NCBI GenBank assembly: GCA_913056495.1
Contig: CAJXMO010000004.1
Location: 186,001-250,000, forward strand
Reading direction: 5' to 3'
Origin: an uncultured Alteromonadaceae bacterium
Lineage (GTDB): Bacteria; Pseudomonadota; Gammaproteobacteria; Enterobacterales; Alteromonadaceae
DNA: 64,000 nt
The translations under genes and the position numbers were made by a program. This document shows, piece by piece, positions 28,872 to 38,124 of this stretch (positions within the stretch are counted from its first letter, which is position 1; the number at the start of each line of letters is the position of its first letter). The notes under the pieces are model-generated. The model did no database searches, was not told the DNA's origin, and saw nothing but the letters and a program-made list of their open reading frames with translations.

Positions 28872-30953
28872 ATGTCTCATCAAAATATAACGACAATCCT
28901 CTCCGGTGGCGAATTAGCTCAGTTGGCTCAATCGGGCTGGCGTATGCCCATTCTGATTCAGGGAACTGAGCAGTGGCGCTTTTCAATAGCGGAGCAGTTA
29001 ATCCAGATAGCTCAGTTTACACATGGTCTGCAATTTAATTCCGCGTCACAAAAAAATATTAAGCATTATCAGCAATGGCTGGGTCAGGAATTTGATTATA
29101 TCTGGATTGACAGCCTTATCGGCCTCAACCCGGATGTGGTTGCCGCACTGGCGGGTACAATTAAAGCTGGTGGCTTATTAATTATCAGCTTATCCGATTC
29201 GATATTAAGAGATGATCCCGATATCAACAGATTTTTACCTTGGCAAAGTGAGGCTGAAAAACAGCTAGAGATACATAGTTATTTTAATCAAAGACTACTG
29301 AATTTAAGTCAGTCAAACCCCTTTGCTGTCATTTATTCTCAGCATCAAAATAGGCCAGCGGACACGATTGACTTACCCAAACAGACTGACTGGCAGGCGC
29401 CAACCGAACTAACAGCCGAGCAACGTCAAATTATTCACTCGATCAGCCAAGCCAAATCCGGTCACTTTGTTATTACCGCAGATCGGGGACGAGGCAAGTC
29501 GGCTGTATTGGGCGCATTGGCCGCAACTATCAATCAGAATTCAAACACGGCTATTTTGATAACTGCCCCTGCCAGAAATTGCATTCAAACTGCTCAGGTC
29601 TGGTATCAAAAGACAATGCAAAGCGAAGAGCGGTTAATATTTAGCGCACCGGACAGTTTGCTCTTAACAGGTTCAGATTGTGACCTGTTAATCATTGATG
29701 AAGCAGCCGCACTGCCCGCTCAGATTCTAAAACAGCTAGCAAAGCGTTATCCTTTTATTATTTATGCAACAACCGAACATGGTTATGAGGGTTCAGGTAA
29801 AGGCTTTAGCCAAAAATTTATCACTCAGCTAAAAAAGGACAAACAGGCGGTTACCCACTTCAGGTTAAATACCCCGATTCGCTGGGCCAAACAAGACCCG
29901 CTTGAACACTGGTTGAATCAGGTATATTTATTAGACGCTGAGCCGGATGAAATTAAGCAAAACCAGACAACTCAAACCCTTTGGCTAAGTCGTCAGCAAC
30001 TTGTTAAAAAACCGGAATATTTGGCGTCGCTATTTGGCTTACTGGTACAGGCTCACTATCGTACGACTCCCTCTGATCTGCGTTATATTCTCGACAGTCC
30101 GTCAATGCACGTATGCGTCACTCAAAATGAGTCTGGCCAGATTGTTGCAGCCGGCATTATATCCGTTGAAGGGGCACTGCCAGATGATTTGGCAACGGCT
30201 TGTATGAATGGAAAACGCAGGCCCAATGGTCATTTAACTCCGCAAATGATAGCAGCTCAAACCGGACAAACCGACTTTGCCCGGTTAACCGGGTGGAGGA
30301 TTGTGCGGATCGCAGTTTCTCCGAACTGGCAACAATACACGTATGGCAGCCAACTGCTCCAATGGCTTTATACTGAAGCAAAATGTTCGACCGCGGATTA
30401 TCTTTCCACCAGCTTTTCAACCAGTGCTCAATTGCTTAGATTCTGGCAAAAAAATGATTTTGAACTGGTCCGAAGTGGCATGACTAGTGAAACCAATACG
30501 GGATTGTTTTCAAGCTTGATGATTCGACCATTAACACAAAGCTGCCAGATATTAGTATCTGCCTTAGCTGAACAAAACCAACAACAAATCAGCTATCTAT
30601 TGACCAGTCGGTATCGCTATTTACCAACAGAGATTATCTGGCAGTGGCTGCTCGTAAAGCAAACTGAAAATCATGCGCAGCCACTTAATTCAATGATAGA
30701 AGGTTTTGCTTTACAGCATTCAAATTATTTTTCAGCTCAACCTTTGCTGGCACAGTTTTGCCGTCAACATGCCAGCCTAATATTAAAGACTCTAGATAAA
30801 AAAGAACGAAGTTTATTATGCAGAGCCCTGTTATCTCAGTGGGATATTCAGGATTTATGCAAAACCTTTCATCTAAATGGAAAAAAAATGGCGATTAAAC
30901 AATTAAGAAATTTAATCGCCAGATTATTAAATACAGACCCTAAGGAATCATAA
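28872..30953 (+). CDS. tmcA: tRNA(Met) cytidine acetyltransferase TmcA
   Basis: Makes N4-acetylcytidine at the wobble position of elongator tRNA-Met using acetyl-CoA and ATP. The order is an N-terminal DUF1726 region, an RNA-helicase-like module with Walker A ITADRGRGKSAVLG (about residue 200) and Walker B LLIIDEAAALP, then a GNAT acetyltransferase domain (GWRIVRIAVSPNWQQYTYGSQLL) and a tRNA-binding tail. Length 693 aa is typical. The lipoprotein gene starts directly at its stop codon, so both are on one transcript. Confidence 0.95.
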   Translation: MSHQNITTILSGGELAQLAQSGWRMPILIQGTEQWRFSIAEQLIQIAQFTHGLQFNSASQKNIKHYQQWLGQEFDYIWIDSLIGLNPDVVAALAGTIKAGGLLIISLSDSILRDDPDINRFLPWQSEAEKQLEIHSYFNQRLLNLSQSNPFAVIYSQHQNRPADTIDLPKQTDWQAPTELTAEQRQIIHSISQAKSGHFVITADRGRGKSAVLGALAATINQNSNTAILITAPARNCIQTAQVWYQKTMQSEERLIFSAPDSLLLTGSDCDLLIIDEAAALPAQILKQLAKRYPFIIYATTEHGYEGSGKGFSQKFITQLKKDKQAVTHFRLNTPIRWAKQDPLEHWLNQVYLLDAEPDEIKQNQTTQTLWLSRQQLVKKPEYLASLFGLLVQAHYRTTPSDLRYILDSPSMHVCVTQNESGQIVAAGIISVEGALPDDLATACMNGKRRPNGHLTPQMIAAQTGQTDFARLTGWRIVRIAVSPNWQQYTYGSQLLQWLYTEAKCSTADYLSTSFSTSAQLLRFWQKNDFELVRSGMTSETNTGLFSSLMIRPLTQSCQILVSALAEQNQQQISYLLTSRYRYLPTEIIWQWLLVKQTENHAQPLNSMIEGFALQHSNYFSAQPLLAQFCRQHASLILKTLDKKERSLLCRALLSQWDIQDLCKTFHLNGKKMAIKQLRNLIARLLNTDPKES

Positions 30954-31334
30954 ATGAAACGCTCAAGTTTACTGGTATTGGGATTAGCTTTACTGTTAAA
31001 TGCGTGTGTAACAACCAGCACAACAAGTATAAATGCCAGTTTAAGTACCTACGAATATGACCAGAACTTTAATTTAATGTCGGTTTATCCGGTCAATGCA
31101 TATCGTATGGAGTTGACTGACCAGAATCAGAATATTGAGCAATATTCACTCAAACTCGAGTATGTGGATTTTGAAGACATTCAACACCAACTCGTCATTG
31201 AAGATGCTTATTTTGATGTTTTTAAACAAGTACTGAGACAAAAATCCCGGATACAACCAAATCAGACAGATACTGTAAGTGTTATCAATAACGGCCAATA
31301 CACAAGTATAAATTTGATTGTAAATTTTGTTTAA
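30954..31334 (+). CDS. Small predicted lipoprotein, function unknown
   Basis: A 126-residue secreted protein with a lipoprotein signal peptide: MKRSSLLVLGLALLLNAC, lipobox Leu-Asn-Ala-Cys18. Residue 19 is Val, so outer-membrane sorting is likely. The mature part is a mainly beta-strand domain with no family I recognise (for example YRMELTDQNQNIEQYSLKLE). The ATG follows the tmcA stop without any gap, which suggests re-initiation or a shared ribosome-binding site inside tmcA (AAGGAA is present). Confidence 0.72.
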   Translation: MKRSSLLVLGLALLLNACVTTSTTSINASLSTYEYDQNFNLMSVYPVNAYRMELTDQNQNIEQYSLKLEYVDFEDIQHQLVIEDAYFDVFKQVLRQKSRIQPNQTDTVSVINNGQYTSINLIVNFV

Positions 31335-31458
31335 CATCAAAAGGTATTCTCAATAGGATCTTTGCACGGCGTATTTGCTTTTCGGCAACAGGATGTTGAT
31401 GAGATTTTGCACCTGATAAACGAAATTCAAGCTGAACAGATCGCACAATAATGCTATT

Positions 31459-31492
31459 TGACCTCAACTCAATAAAGATGCTTTTGAGGTCA
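31459..31492. terminator. Inverted repeat between convergent genes
   Basis: TGACCTCAA and TTGAGGTCA form a 9-bp stem around a 16-base loop between the lipoprotein gene (+) and ugpQ (-). It has only weak T-richness on either side; probably a bidirectional transcript end. Confidence 0.4.
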
Positions 31493-31512
31493 TCATTACG
31501 CTTTAGGGCAAT

Positions 31513-32217
31513 TTACAATGCAGAAGCTTCGTTTAAATACTGTAGCGCACGACTCGGGTAATCCGTAAAAATGGCATCCACGCCTAACTCCAGCATAGCT
31601 TGAATATCTTCCACCTGATTCACAGTATAAACCCAGATCTCTAATCCTCTGGCATGAGCATCATCCACAAAGTTACGGTCGACAAAATCGATACAGGCAT
31701 TAACCGACCAGGCATTTAACTGACTGGCAAATTCAGCATAACCTAGCGGCAAAGCCGCAGTGAGTGCGCCTAACTTCAAGTGTTGATTCAACTGTTTAAT
31801 TGTTTGCAAACTAAAGTGATTAAAGGAGGAAACTAATAACTGATCATAGCTAAAGTTCAGTTCTTGCAGTGCATAATCTATATCAGCCATCACAGCAAGT
31901 TCACAGCCGGGTGCTTTCATTTCGATATTCACAATGCAGCCACCGTTAATAAGGATTAAGACTTCTTTTAACGTTGGCACTTTTTGCCCACCACCGGCAT
32001 CAAGCGTTCGTAAATATTCAAGGCTAATTTCTTTGGTCAGACCCGTCCCATTCGTGGTTTTCTGGATCCACCTGTCGTGAATCACAATCGCCACGCCATC
32101 AACCATTTGAACATCCAACTCGATACCATGGACACCGGATTCAAGTGCCAGACGAAATGCATTTAACGTATTTTCTGGCGCAACGCCACTGGCACCACGA
32201 TGTGCAATTACTTTCAA
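31513..32217 (-). CDS. ugpQ: Glycerophosphodiester phosphodiesterase (UgpQ type)
   Basis: Hydrolyses glycerophosphodiesters to glycerol 3-phosphate and an alcohol. The GDPD motif is intact: IAHRGASGVAPENT near the N-terminus, GIELDVQMVDG (metal-binding Glu-Asp pair), VIHD with the catalytic His, then NIEMK and VYTVNQVEDIQ in the later barrel strands. There is no signal peptide, which points to the cytoplasmic UgpQ type and not to periplasmic GlpQ. Length 234 aa fits. It lies 11 bases after the EamA transporter gene in the psd-EamA-ugpQ direction. Confidence 0.9.
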   Translation of the reverse strand: MKVIAHRGASGVAPENTLNAFRLALESGVHGIELDVQMVDGVAIVIHDRWIQKTTNGTGLTKEISLEYLRTLDAGGGQKVPTLKEVLILINGGCIVNIEMKAPGCELAVMADIDYALQELNFSYDQLLVSSFNHFSLQTIKQLNQHLKLGALTAALPLGYAEFASQLNAWSVNACIDFVDRNFVDDAHARGLEIWVYTVNQVEDIQAMLELGVDAIFTDYPSRALQYLNEASAL

Positions 32218-32228
32218 TTGCGGCTCCT

Positions 32229-33113
32229 TCAGTTTTGTTTGTGCACCACCATGGTTTCGTATATTGCCGCAGATACGACCAAAGCGCCACCTAAAATCGT
32301 TTGCCAGTTGGGATATTCAGATAAAATTAATGCGGCCAGTATCATGCCATAGACCGGCGCAAGACAAGACACTAAACTCATGGTTTTTGCCTGCACAAAT
32401 CTAAGGCCACTGACAATGAGTGAATGCGGTAAAGCCGTAAATACGATGCCCAACAAAACAATCATCCCCCAAGTCGAGGGCTCAATATCGGCATTAAAAT
32501 TCTGAATTTCAAATGGTAGTAAAACAAGCGCCACCACACTCGCCTGTACCATCATATTTTTGGTCCCCGAATAATGTGAAAACACCCGGTTATTCATTAT
32601 ATTTCTTGCCGCAAAAAATGCTGCAGACAAAACGCCTAACAAAATACCGATACTGTAATCACTTTTAAAACTGAGATCCGGAACTAATAATGCAACCCCT
32701 ATTAAGACAATAAAGGCCATCAAAATATCTTGTTTCTGAGGCAGTTTTTTATGCAACAAGGGTTCAAACAAGACCACCATAACCGGATAGGTATAAAGTG
32801 CAATCATACCGGTGGCAACACTGGAGTACTGCATTGCAAGAAAATAAGTGACCCAGTGCACGGCCATCAGAATACCCAAAATAATACCGTTTCTGAGATC
32901 TTTAAAATTATTGAGTTTGACCGATCCTTCGCTCGATTTAACCAAAATCGTTAAAAAGATTGCAGCAACCACAGCTCGGGCAAATGTAATAGAATCACCG
33001 GAAAGCGGTATCAATTTAGAAAAAAGTGCGGTGCCACCGAGTAATAAAATACCCATATGGATTTGCAGCAGAGCGAGTTTTTGCTCTGCTGAAGGTGCAG
33101 ATTTTGACGACAT
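32229..33113 (-). CDS. DMT superfamily transporter (EamA family)
   Basis: Ten predicted membrane helices in two EamA repeats (about residues 15-150 and 155-290) over 294 aa. Motifs of the family are present, such as ARAVVAAIFLTILV near TM2, AMQYSSVATGMIALYTYPVMVVLFEPLL at the end of repeat one, and LRFVQAKTMSLVSCLAPVYGMILAALILSEYPNW at the equivalent place of repeat two. Probably exports a metabolite; the substrate is unknown. It starts 7 bases after the psd stop. Confidence 0.85.
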   Translation of the reverse strand: MSSKSAPSAEQKLALLQIHMGILLLGGTALFSKLIPLSGDSITFARAVVAAIFLTILVKSSEGSVKLNNFKDLRNGIILGILMAVHWVTYFLAMQYSSVATGMIALYTYPVMVVLFEPLLHKKLPQKQDILMAFIVLIGVALLVPDLSFKSDYSIGILLGVLSAAFFAARNIMNNRVFSHYSGTKNMMVQASVVALVLLPFEIQNFNADIEPSTWGMIVLLGIVFTALPHSLIVSGLRFVQAKTMSLVSCLAPVYGMILAALILSEYPNWQTILGGALVVSAAIYETMVVHKQN

Positions 33114-33120
33114 AAATTAA

Positions 33121-33981
33121 CTATTTAGAAATGGACGCGATCGACTCGCCTAATGTTACTTTAGCTTCCGGTTTAAAATATTCATCAAAACGGACGGTAT
33201 TTTCAGGCATGGCTAAAATAACCGTAGAGCCCAGCTTGAAGCGGCCCATTTCTTCGCCCTTTTTCAGCTCAATCTGATCTTGCGACGTATAATGCCAGGT
33301 AAAGCTTCGGCTGCCGGCCGGCGGTGTTATATTACCCGCCCAGACAGTTTCTATGCTGGCCACTATCATAGCCCCCACTAACACCATGGCCATTTCGCCA
33401 AATTCAGTATCAAAAAAGCACACCAGCCTTTCATTGCGTGCAAATAAGCCAGGCACATTACGCGTTGTCGCCTGATTAACAGAAAATAATTTACCCGGCA
33501 CATAAATCATTTTGGTCAATTTACCATCACACGGCATATGAATCCTGTGATAGTCGCTCGGGGATAAATAAATGGTTGTAAATTCACCGTTTTGAAACGG
33601 CTTTGCGTTTTCGCTGTCGCCCCCTAATAAGGTGGTCAAACTATAATTATGGCCTTTGGCCTGAATCAGTGAATCCTGCTCAATTTGAGCTGCCTGACTA
33701 ACTTCACCATCAACTGGGCTAACTAAAATATCATCACGAGCGTCTATCGGTCTGGCATCTGGCTTTAATGCTCGGGTAAAAAAAGCATTGAAAGACTCAA
33801 ATTCGTTAAAGTCCTCAATCTCAGCTTCACTTAAATTAATATCAAATGAACGCGCAAAGGTTTTGATAAAGGTCTGACTGATGAACTTGTTTTTTGACGC
33901 TGCTAGCTGACCAACAATACGAGACAGTGTGTGCTGAGGTGTACAATATTGCAGTGCAATTTTTAATTTTTCTAATGACAC
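33121..33981 (-). CDS. psd: Phosphatidylserine decarboxylase proenzyme
   Basis: Pyruvoyl-dependent inner-membrane-associated enzyme that makes phosphatidylethanolamine. The self-cleavage site LGST is at FKLGSTVIL near the C-terminus, leaving a short alpha chain with an N-terminal pyruvoyl group. Other signatures are LVSPVDGEVSQ, YLSPSDYHRIHMPCDG and the long ETVWAG segment. Length 286 aa fits the bacterial short type. It follows rsgA by 37 bases, the conserved rsgA-psd order. Confidence 0.96.
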   Translation of the reverse strand: MSLEKLKIALQYCTPQHTLSRIVGQLAASKNKFISQTFIKTFARSFDINLSEAEIEDFNEFESFNAFFTRALKPDARPIDARDDILVSPVDGEVSQAAQIEQDSLIQAKGHNYSLTTLLGGDSENAKPFQNGEFTTIYLSPSDYHRIHMPCDGKLTKMIYVPGKLFSVNQATTRNVPGLFARNERLVCFFDTEFGEMAMVLVGAMIVASIETVWAGNITPPAGSRSFTWHYTSQDQIELKKGEEMGRFKLGSTVILAMPENTVRFDEYFKPEAKVTLGESIASISK

Positions 33982-34018
33982 AAGAATTCCTTAACCTGAG
34001 GTTAGCTTTGTTAATGCC

Positions 34019-35059
34019 TTAAATACTGGATTTATCTATTTTATGAGCGGGTTTATTTTCATTCACAGATTGAATAATTCTGTGGTAATGGTCCAATCGT
34101 GAAGCTTTAATTTCCCCTTTTTCAACGGCTTCGCGCAAACCACACTTAGGATCATCCAGATGTTTGCAATCTCTGAATTTGCATAAATGACGGTATTGTT
34201 CAAATTCAACAAACCCATCAAAAATGTCAGCTTCAGATAAATGCCACAAACCAAATTCACGCACCCCGGGCGAATCGATTAAATCGCCGCCACAAGGCAA
34301 ATGATATAAACGCGCAACTGTAGTTGTATGCGTACCTAAACCTGAATTATCCGATATTTCATTGGTTAATACATCCGATTCAGGTAATAAGCGATTAACC
34401 AAAGAAGATTTACCAACACCGGACTGACCTACCACAATTGAAGTTTTTCCAGCTAATATATCTTCAATCTGATCAATACCCTGAGCCTTTTTAACACTTA
34501 ACCAATATACCTGATAGCCAATTTTTTGATAATAGCTCAACTCTTCTTCGAGTGTCTGGCGCTCTTCTTCAGTCAGTAAGTCGGCTTTATTTATCGCGAT
34601 TACAGGTGTAGAGCCCATATTTTCAACCGCGACCAAATAACGATCTATAATATGTAGCGATAGCTCAGGACGAATCGAAGATAAGATAACAACTTGCTCA
34701 ATATTAGATGCAACCGGTTTTACGCCATCATAAAAATCTGGACGGGTTAACAAAGAATCGCGCGGTTTTACCGCTTCTATCACACCCTGATTAGATCCTT
34801 CAGCATGGTTTTCACGCCATATCACCTGATCGCCCGCAACTAAAGACTCTATTGTTCGACGAATATCACATCGTCTTAGCTGTCCGTTTTCGTCTTCAAT
34901 GTCAGCATGCTGGCCAAACCGGCTAATCACTCTGCCATTTAAGGCTTCACCTAACAAACTGGAATCAAGCTGAGTTTGTTCAGTTTGCTTGATTTTTTTG
35001 CTACGATTAGACTTCATTCGTCTAAGTTGTTGTTTAGTTAATTTCTGTTTTTTTGCCAC
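34019..35059 (-). CDS. rsgA: Ribosome biogenesis GTPase RsgA
   Basis: Circularly permuted GTPase that checks maturation of the 30S subunit. An N-terminal Lys/Arg-rich tail is followed by an OB fold. The GTPase motifs appear in the order G4 (INKADLL), G1 (VVGQSGVGKSSLVNRLL) and G3 (DSPGVREFGLW), and a zinc knuckle with Cys and His in CKFRDCKHLDDPKCGLREA ends the protein. Length 346 aa. It is divergent from orn, as in E. coli. Confidence 0.96.
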   Translation of the reverse strand: MAKKQKLTKQQLRRMKSNRSKKIKQTEQTQLDSSLLGEALNGRVISRFGQHADIEDENGQLRRCDIRRTIESLVAGDQVIWRENHAEGSNQGVIEAVKPRDSLLTRPDFYDGVKPVASNIEQVVILSSIRPELSLHIIDRYLVAVENMGSTPVIAINKADLLTEEERQTLEEELSYYQKIGYQVYWLSVKKAQGIDQIEDILAGKTSIVVGQSGVGKSSLVNRLLPESDVLTNEISDNSGLGTHTTTVARLYHLPCGGDLIDSPGVREFGLWHLSEADIFDGFVEFEQYRHLCKFRDCKHLDDPKCGLREAVEKGEIKASRLDHYHRIIQSVNENKPAHKIDKSSI

Positions 35060-35230
35060 AGTGTTACTTTTGATAAATAATGACTAAGATTACCCATTCG
35101 GGCACTTTTTTATCCTGCTAAGATACACTGAATTTAGCGATAGATAAAATTTGCGTTTAACCACTTTCTGGTTGCTGTGATCATTGTACACCATGCACAG
35201 GTCAGAAAGGATGTTGTTTTAGGAAGATAT

Positions 35231-35776
35231 ATGTCATTTAGTGAAAATAATCTAGTTTGGCTTGATTTAGAAATGACTGGTTTAGAACCAGATACAGATA
35301 AAATATTAGAAATAGCGACCATAGTGACAGATAGTGAGCTGAATGTTATTGCTGAAGGGCCCGTCTTTGCCATCCATCAAAGTGATGAAGTGCTGGATAA
35401 TATGAACGAATGGTGTATTAAACAACACGGAAAATCGGGTTTAACTCAAAGATGCCGTGATAGCCAGACTGATCTAAAAACGGCCAGCGAACAAACCTTA
35501 GCGTTTTTATCCAAATATGTTCCGAGTGGCAAGTCGCCGATGTGCGGAAACAGTATCTCTCAGGATAGACGCTTTATGTATGTTCATATGCCAGAGCTGG
35601 AAGCCTTTTTCCACTATCGTAATTTAGATGTCAGCACAGTTAAAGAGCTTGCCCGCCGCTGGAAACCGGATGTTTTGAACAGCTTTAGTAAAAAAGGCAC
35701 CCATTTAGCACTAGATGATATTAAAGAATCGATTGCTGAACTTGCTCATTATCAAGAATACTTTTTTAAATTATAA
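35231..35776 (+). CDS. orn: Oligoribonuclease
   Basis: DEDDh 3'-5' exonuclease that degrades 2-5-base RNAs, including pGpG from c-di-GMP breakdown. The catalytic Asp12-x-Glu14 is in [19 protein letters not shown], with further acidic and His positions in [10 protein letters not shown] and [13 protein letters not shown]. The frame is open back to 35177, but the ATG at 35231 gives 181 aa, exactly the E. coli length, and AGGAAG lies just upstream. Confidence 0.97.
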   Translation: MSFSENNLVWLDLEMTGLEPDTDKILEIATIVTDSELNVIAEGPVFAIHQSDEVLDNMNEWCIKQHGKSGLTQRCRDSQTDLKTASEQTLAFLSKYVPSGKSPMCGNSISQDRRFMYVHMPELEAFFHYRNLDVSTVKELARRWKPDVLNSFSKKGTHLALDDIKESIAELAHYQEYFFKL

Positions 35777-35804
35777 CCTGACAATAATAAGTTAAACCGA
35801 ATGA

Positions 35805-35848
35805 GCCCGGCGATATCAAATAGCCGGGCAACTCAAACTAGATTTTTT
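35805..35848 (+). terminator. Likely terminator of orn
   Basis: GCCCGGC and GCCGGGC form a 7-bp GC stem around an 11-base loop. A run of six T follows, but only after a 13-base gap, so the fit to an intrinsic terminator is imperfect. Confidence 0.5.
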
Positions 35849-35959
35849 CATTTTTTACCCGCTCAAAAATTACACAATCATTTTATTTCTACTACACTTT
35901 AATTGATAAATAAAACACACAAGCTGTAACTTTCTTAACACACAGGCGGAGCACACGCT

Positions 35960-36511
35960 ATGGCACAATACAAAGTATTGCTTTTATTTGTTTGCCTTTA
36001 TTTCAGCCATGCAGTTAAAGCAATTGAAACGGATGTCTTGACAACTTTAGCTTATTTTCAGCTTGATCCAACTAATAGTTCAACGAGTCAGCCTTACCAC
36101 GAAGACCACAAAAAATCTTCGGTTTATGTCATTGCGCAAGCCTCCCGCTTTGGTCCGAATCAAAATGCAGGAATAGGTTATAACTATCAGCTTAATTCAC
36201 AATTTGCGGTTAATACAAGCCTGAGCTATCAAAACGATCAGGTTCAGGCAAACGATAAGATAAGCCTTTCGCCGGTTGAATTCACAAATGATGCTATACT
36301 GGTTGAAACGGGTACTCAATTTAGAATCAGTCCTGTGGTTAAGTTTTACAGTGCTTTGGTTTATCGCATGCCAAAAGAATCGCAAAGCAGCGATATCGGA
36401 TTTAAATTAGCCAGCGACTATTATTTTAACCGCCATGTGTCTGCAGGTATGCATGCTCAAATGATTGCTGAAAATAAAATCCTCGGGGTTCATGGGAGCT
36501 TTCATTTCTAA
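35960..36511 (+). CDS. Small exported beta-barrel-like protein, function unknown
   Basis: A 183-residue protein with a Sec signal peptide (hydrophobic VLLLFVCLYF, likely cleavage after HAVKA near residue 22). The mature part alternates polar and hydrophobic residues in strand-sized pieces (AGIGYNYQLNSQFAVNTSLS and others) and ends in Phe (GVHGSFHF), the usual last residue of outer-membrane beta-barrels. It probably is an eight-strand barrel of the OmpW/OprF-like size class, but no family is recognised. GGCGGAG precedes the ATG. Confidence 0.65.
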   Translation: MAQYKVLLLFVCLYFSHAVKAIETDVLTTLAYFQLDPTNSSTSQPYHEDHKKSSVYVIAQASRFGPNQNAGIGYNYQLNSQFAVNTSLSYQNDQVQANDKISLSPVEFTNDAILVETGTQFRISPVVKFYSALVYRMPKESQSSDIGFKLASDYYFNRHVSAGMHAQMIAENKILGVHGSFHF

Positions 36512-36633
36512 TCAAAAGCAACAACATATAGTCAACAAAACACTTGAAAATTTAACATTAAACGCATTAATATTGATTATTGCCCATCTTCAATACGGGC
36601 CAGTATCAATATCTTAATTAGGGACAATAAATA

Positions 36634-38052
36634 ATGCGTTTTACTTTCAAAGCCGGTTTATCCGCCGCAACCTTAGTTTTATTATCTGCCTGTGGAGGTT
36701 CCTCTTCTTCGGATGGCAACACTAATCCCCCCCCATCAAGTCAGGTCTGTTCAAAACAAAATTTACATGAATTTTGGTACGATACGCTCGGATATGAATA
36801 CCTCTGGCTGGATGAACTAGAAACACCAAGCCAGGCGTTTTCTGAGTACCAAGATACAAACCGGATGCTAGATGATGTTCTGCCCAGCAGAGACGTATTT
36901 AGTTTTATGGTGCCAACAGATGCCTGGAACGCAACAATTGAGGGTGAATCTTTTGGTTTCGGTATAGACTACGGACCGGTTGGAGATGAACTTTTGATTT
37001 ATCAGGTGTATAAAAACTCCCCTGCGGAAGCTGCCGGCATGAAACGTGGCGATATCATTACCGAAATTAATGATTTACCAGCTTCCAGTGTAATTAGCAT
37101 GCTGCTTCGGGGTGATTATGATGCTTTTTATGAGCTTTTGGGCCCGGATGAAATCGGTGTTGAAGTTGAGTTTAGCTGGCGACGTCCAACAACCAGTAGT
37201 ACATATAGTCAGCCTATTGCAAAAGATGATATTCAGATAAATACCGTTGCCCACTACAGCGTTAAATCCACAAACGCAGGTAAAATTGCCTATTTAGCTT
37301 TCCCCACCGGCTTTTTTGAAAATTCAGCGCAGGAAATAGATGCAGCCTTTGTCTATTTTAAATCGCAGCAACCTGATCATTTTATTTTGGATTTACGTGA
37401 CAATGGTGGCGGCTTTTTATCCGTTGCTGCGCGCTTATCTTTATATCTGGCAGGGGATAAACTTGCCGATAAGACATTTTTACGTATCACCCATAATCAA
37501 AACCTGGCGCAATGGAACCAGAGCTACTCAGTACGCGATTTAATCGATGAAGCGTCCGGTGTCAGTTATAGCCGAATATTAGCGAATAGCCTGGATCTAA
37601 ATGAGGTCGTTGTTTTAACCAATGATGGGACCGCATCAGCCAGTGAGTCTGTTATCAATGGGTTGTTACCTTATATGGAAGTGACAACCATAGGCCAAAG
37701 TACCTATGGTAAACCCGTTGGATTTTATGCAAACGATGGCAGCTATGATATAAATGGTGAAGAAACGCAATTTAATACTTGCAATGAAACCTTGCTGGCA
37801 CTTAATTTTCAAACAGAAAATGCCAGAGGAGAGGCCGATTATGTCAACGGGTTTTCAGCTGATTGTTATGTTTCAAGTGATACGCCAGTTGCAGACTGGG
37901 GCGAACTGAAAGATCCAGCTCAAGTACGAGCACTTGCCTATGTGCAAGATAATAATTGTTCGGGTAGTCTGGCGGCAAAGCCTTTTTCAGCGCCTGTTAA
38001 AGGTAAAATCCAAAAAACCATTGCTTTACCCGGCATGATTTTAAACAAATAA
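36634..38052 (+). CDS. S41 family C-terminal-processing-like protease, lipoprotein
   Basis: Lipoprotein signal (LLSAC, Cys20) followed by a low-complexity Gly/Ser linker, an N-terminal helical domain, and a PDZ domain (about residues 107-155, GFGIDYGPVGDELLIYQVY with NSPAEAAGMKRGDII). A peptidase S41 domain comes next, with the core LDLRDNGGGFLSVAA and the nucleophile motif GTASASES at residues 332-339. The mature part starts with Gly after Cys, consistent with outer-membrane anchoring. Substrate unknown. Unlike Prc it has an insertion with two cysteines (FNTCNETLL and ADCYVS) that might form a disulfide. Confidence 0.88.
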   Translation: MRFTFKAGLSAATLVLLSACGGSSSSDGNTNPPPSSQVCSKQNLHEFWYDTLGYEYLWLDELETPSQAFSEYQDTNRMLDDVLPSRDVFSFMVPTDAWNATIEGESFGFGIDYGPVGDELLIYQVYKNSPAEAAGMKRGDIITEINDLPASSVISMLLRGDYDAFYELLGPDEIGVEVEFSWRRPTTSSTYSQPIAKDDIQINTVAHYSVKSTNAGKIAYLAFPTGFFENSAQEIDAAFVYFKSQQPDHFILDLRDNGGGFLSVAARLSLYLAGDKLADKTFLRITHNQNLAQWNQSYSVRDLIDEASGVSYSRILANSLDLNEVVVLTNDGTASASESVINGLLPYMEVTTIGQSTYGKPVGFYANDGSYDINGEETQFNTCNETLLALNFQTENARGEADYVNGFSADCYVSSDTPVADWGELKDPAQVRALAYVQDNNCSGSLAAKPFSAPVKGKIQKTIALPGMILNK

Positions 38053-38071
38053 TAGAAAAATCATGCCCTCT

Positions 38072-38097
38072 GCCCGCATGACAATTTGCTTGCGGGC
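38072..38097 (+). terminator. Hairpin after the S41 protease gene
   Basis: GCCCGCA and TGCGGGC form a 7-bp stem with a 12-base loop, 19 bases after the stop codon. A T-rich but interrupted stretch follows. It also lies within the longer version of the next open frame, which argues for the later start of that gene. Confidence 0.5.
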
Positions 38098-38124
38098 TCC
38101 ACTTTATTTCCAGAGCCAAATAAA

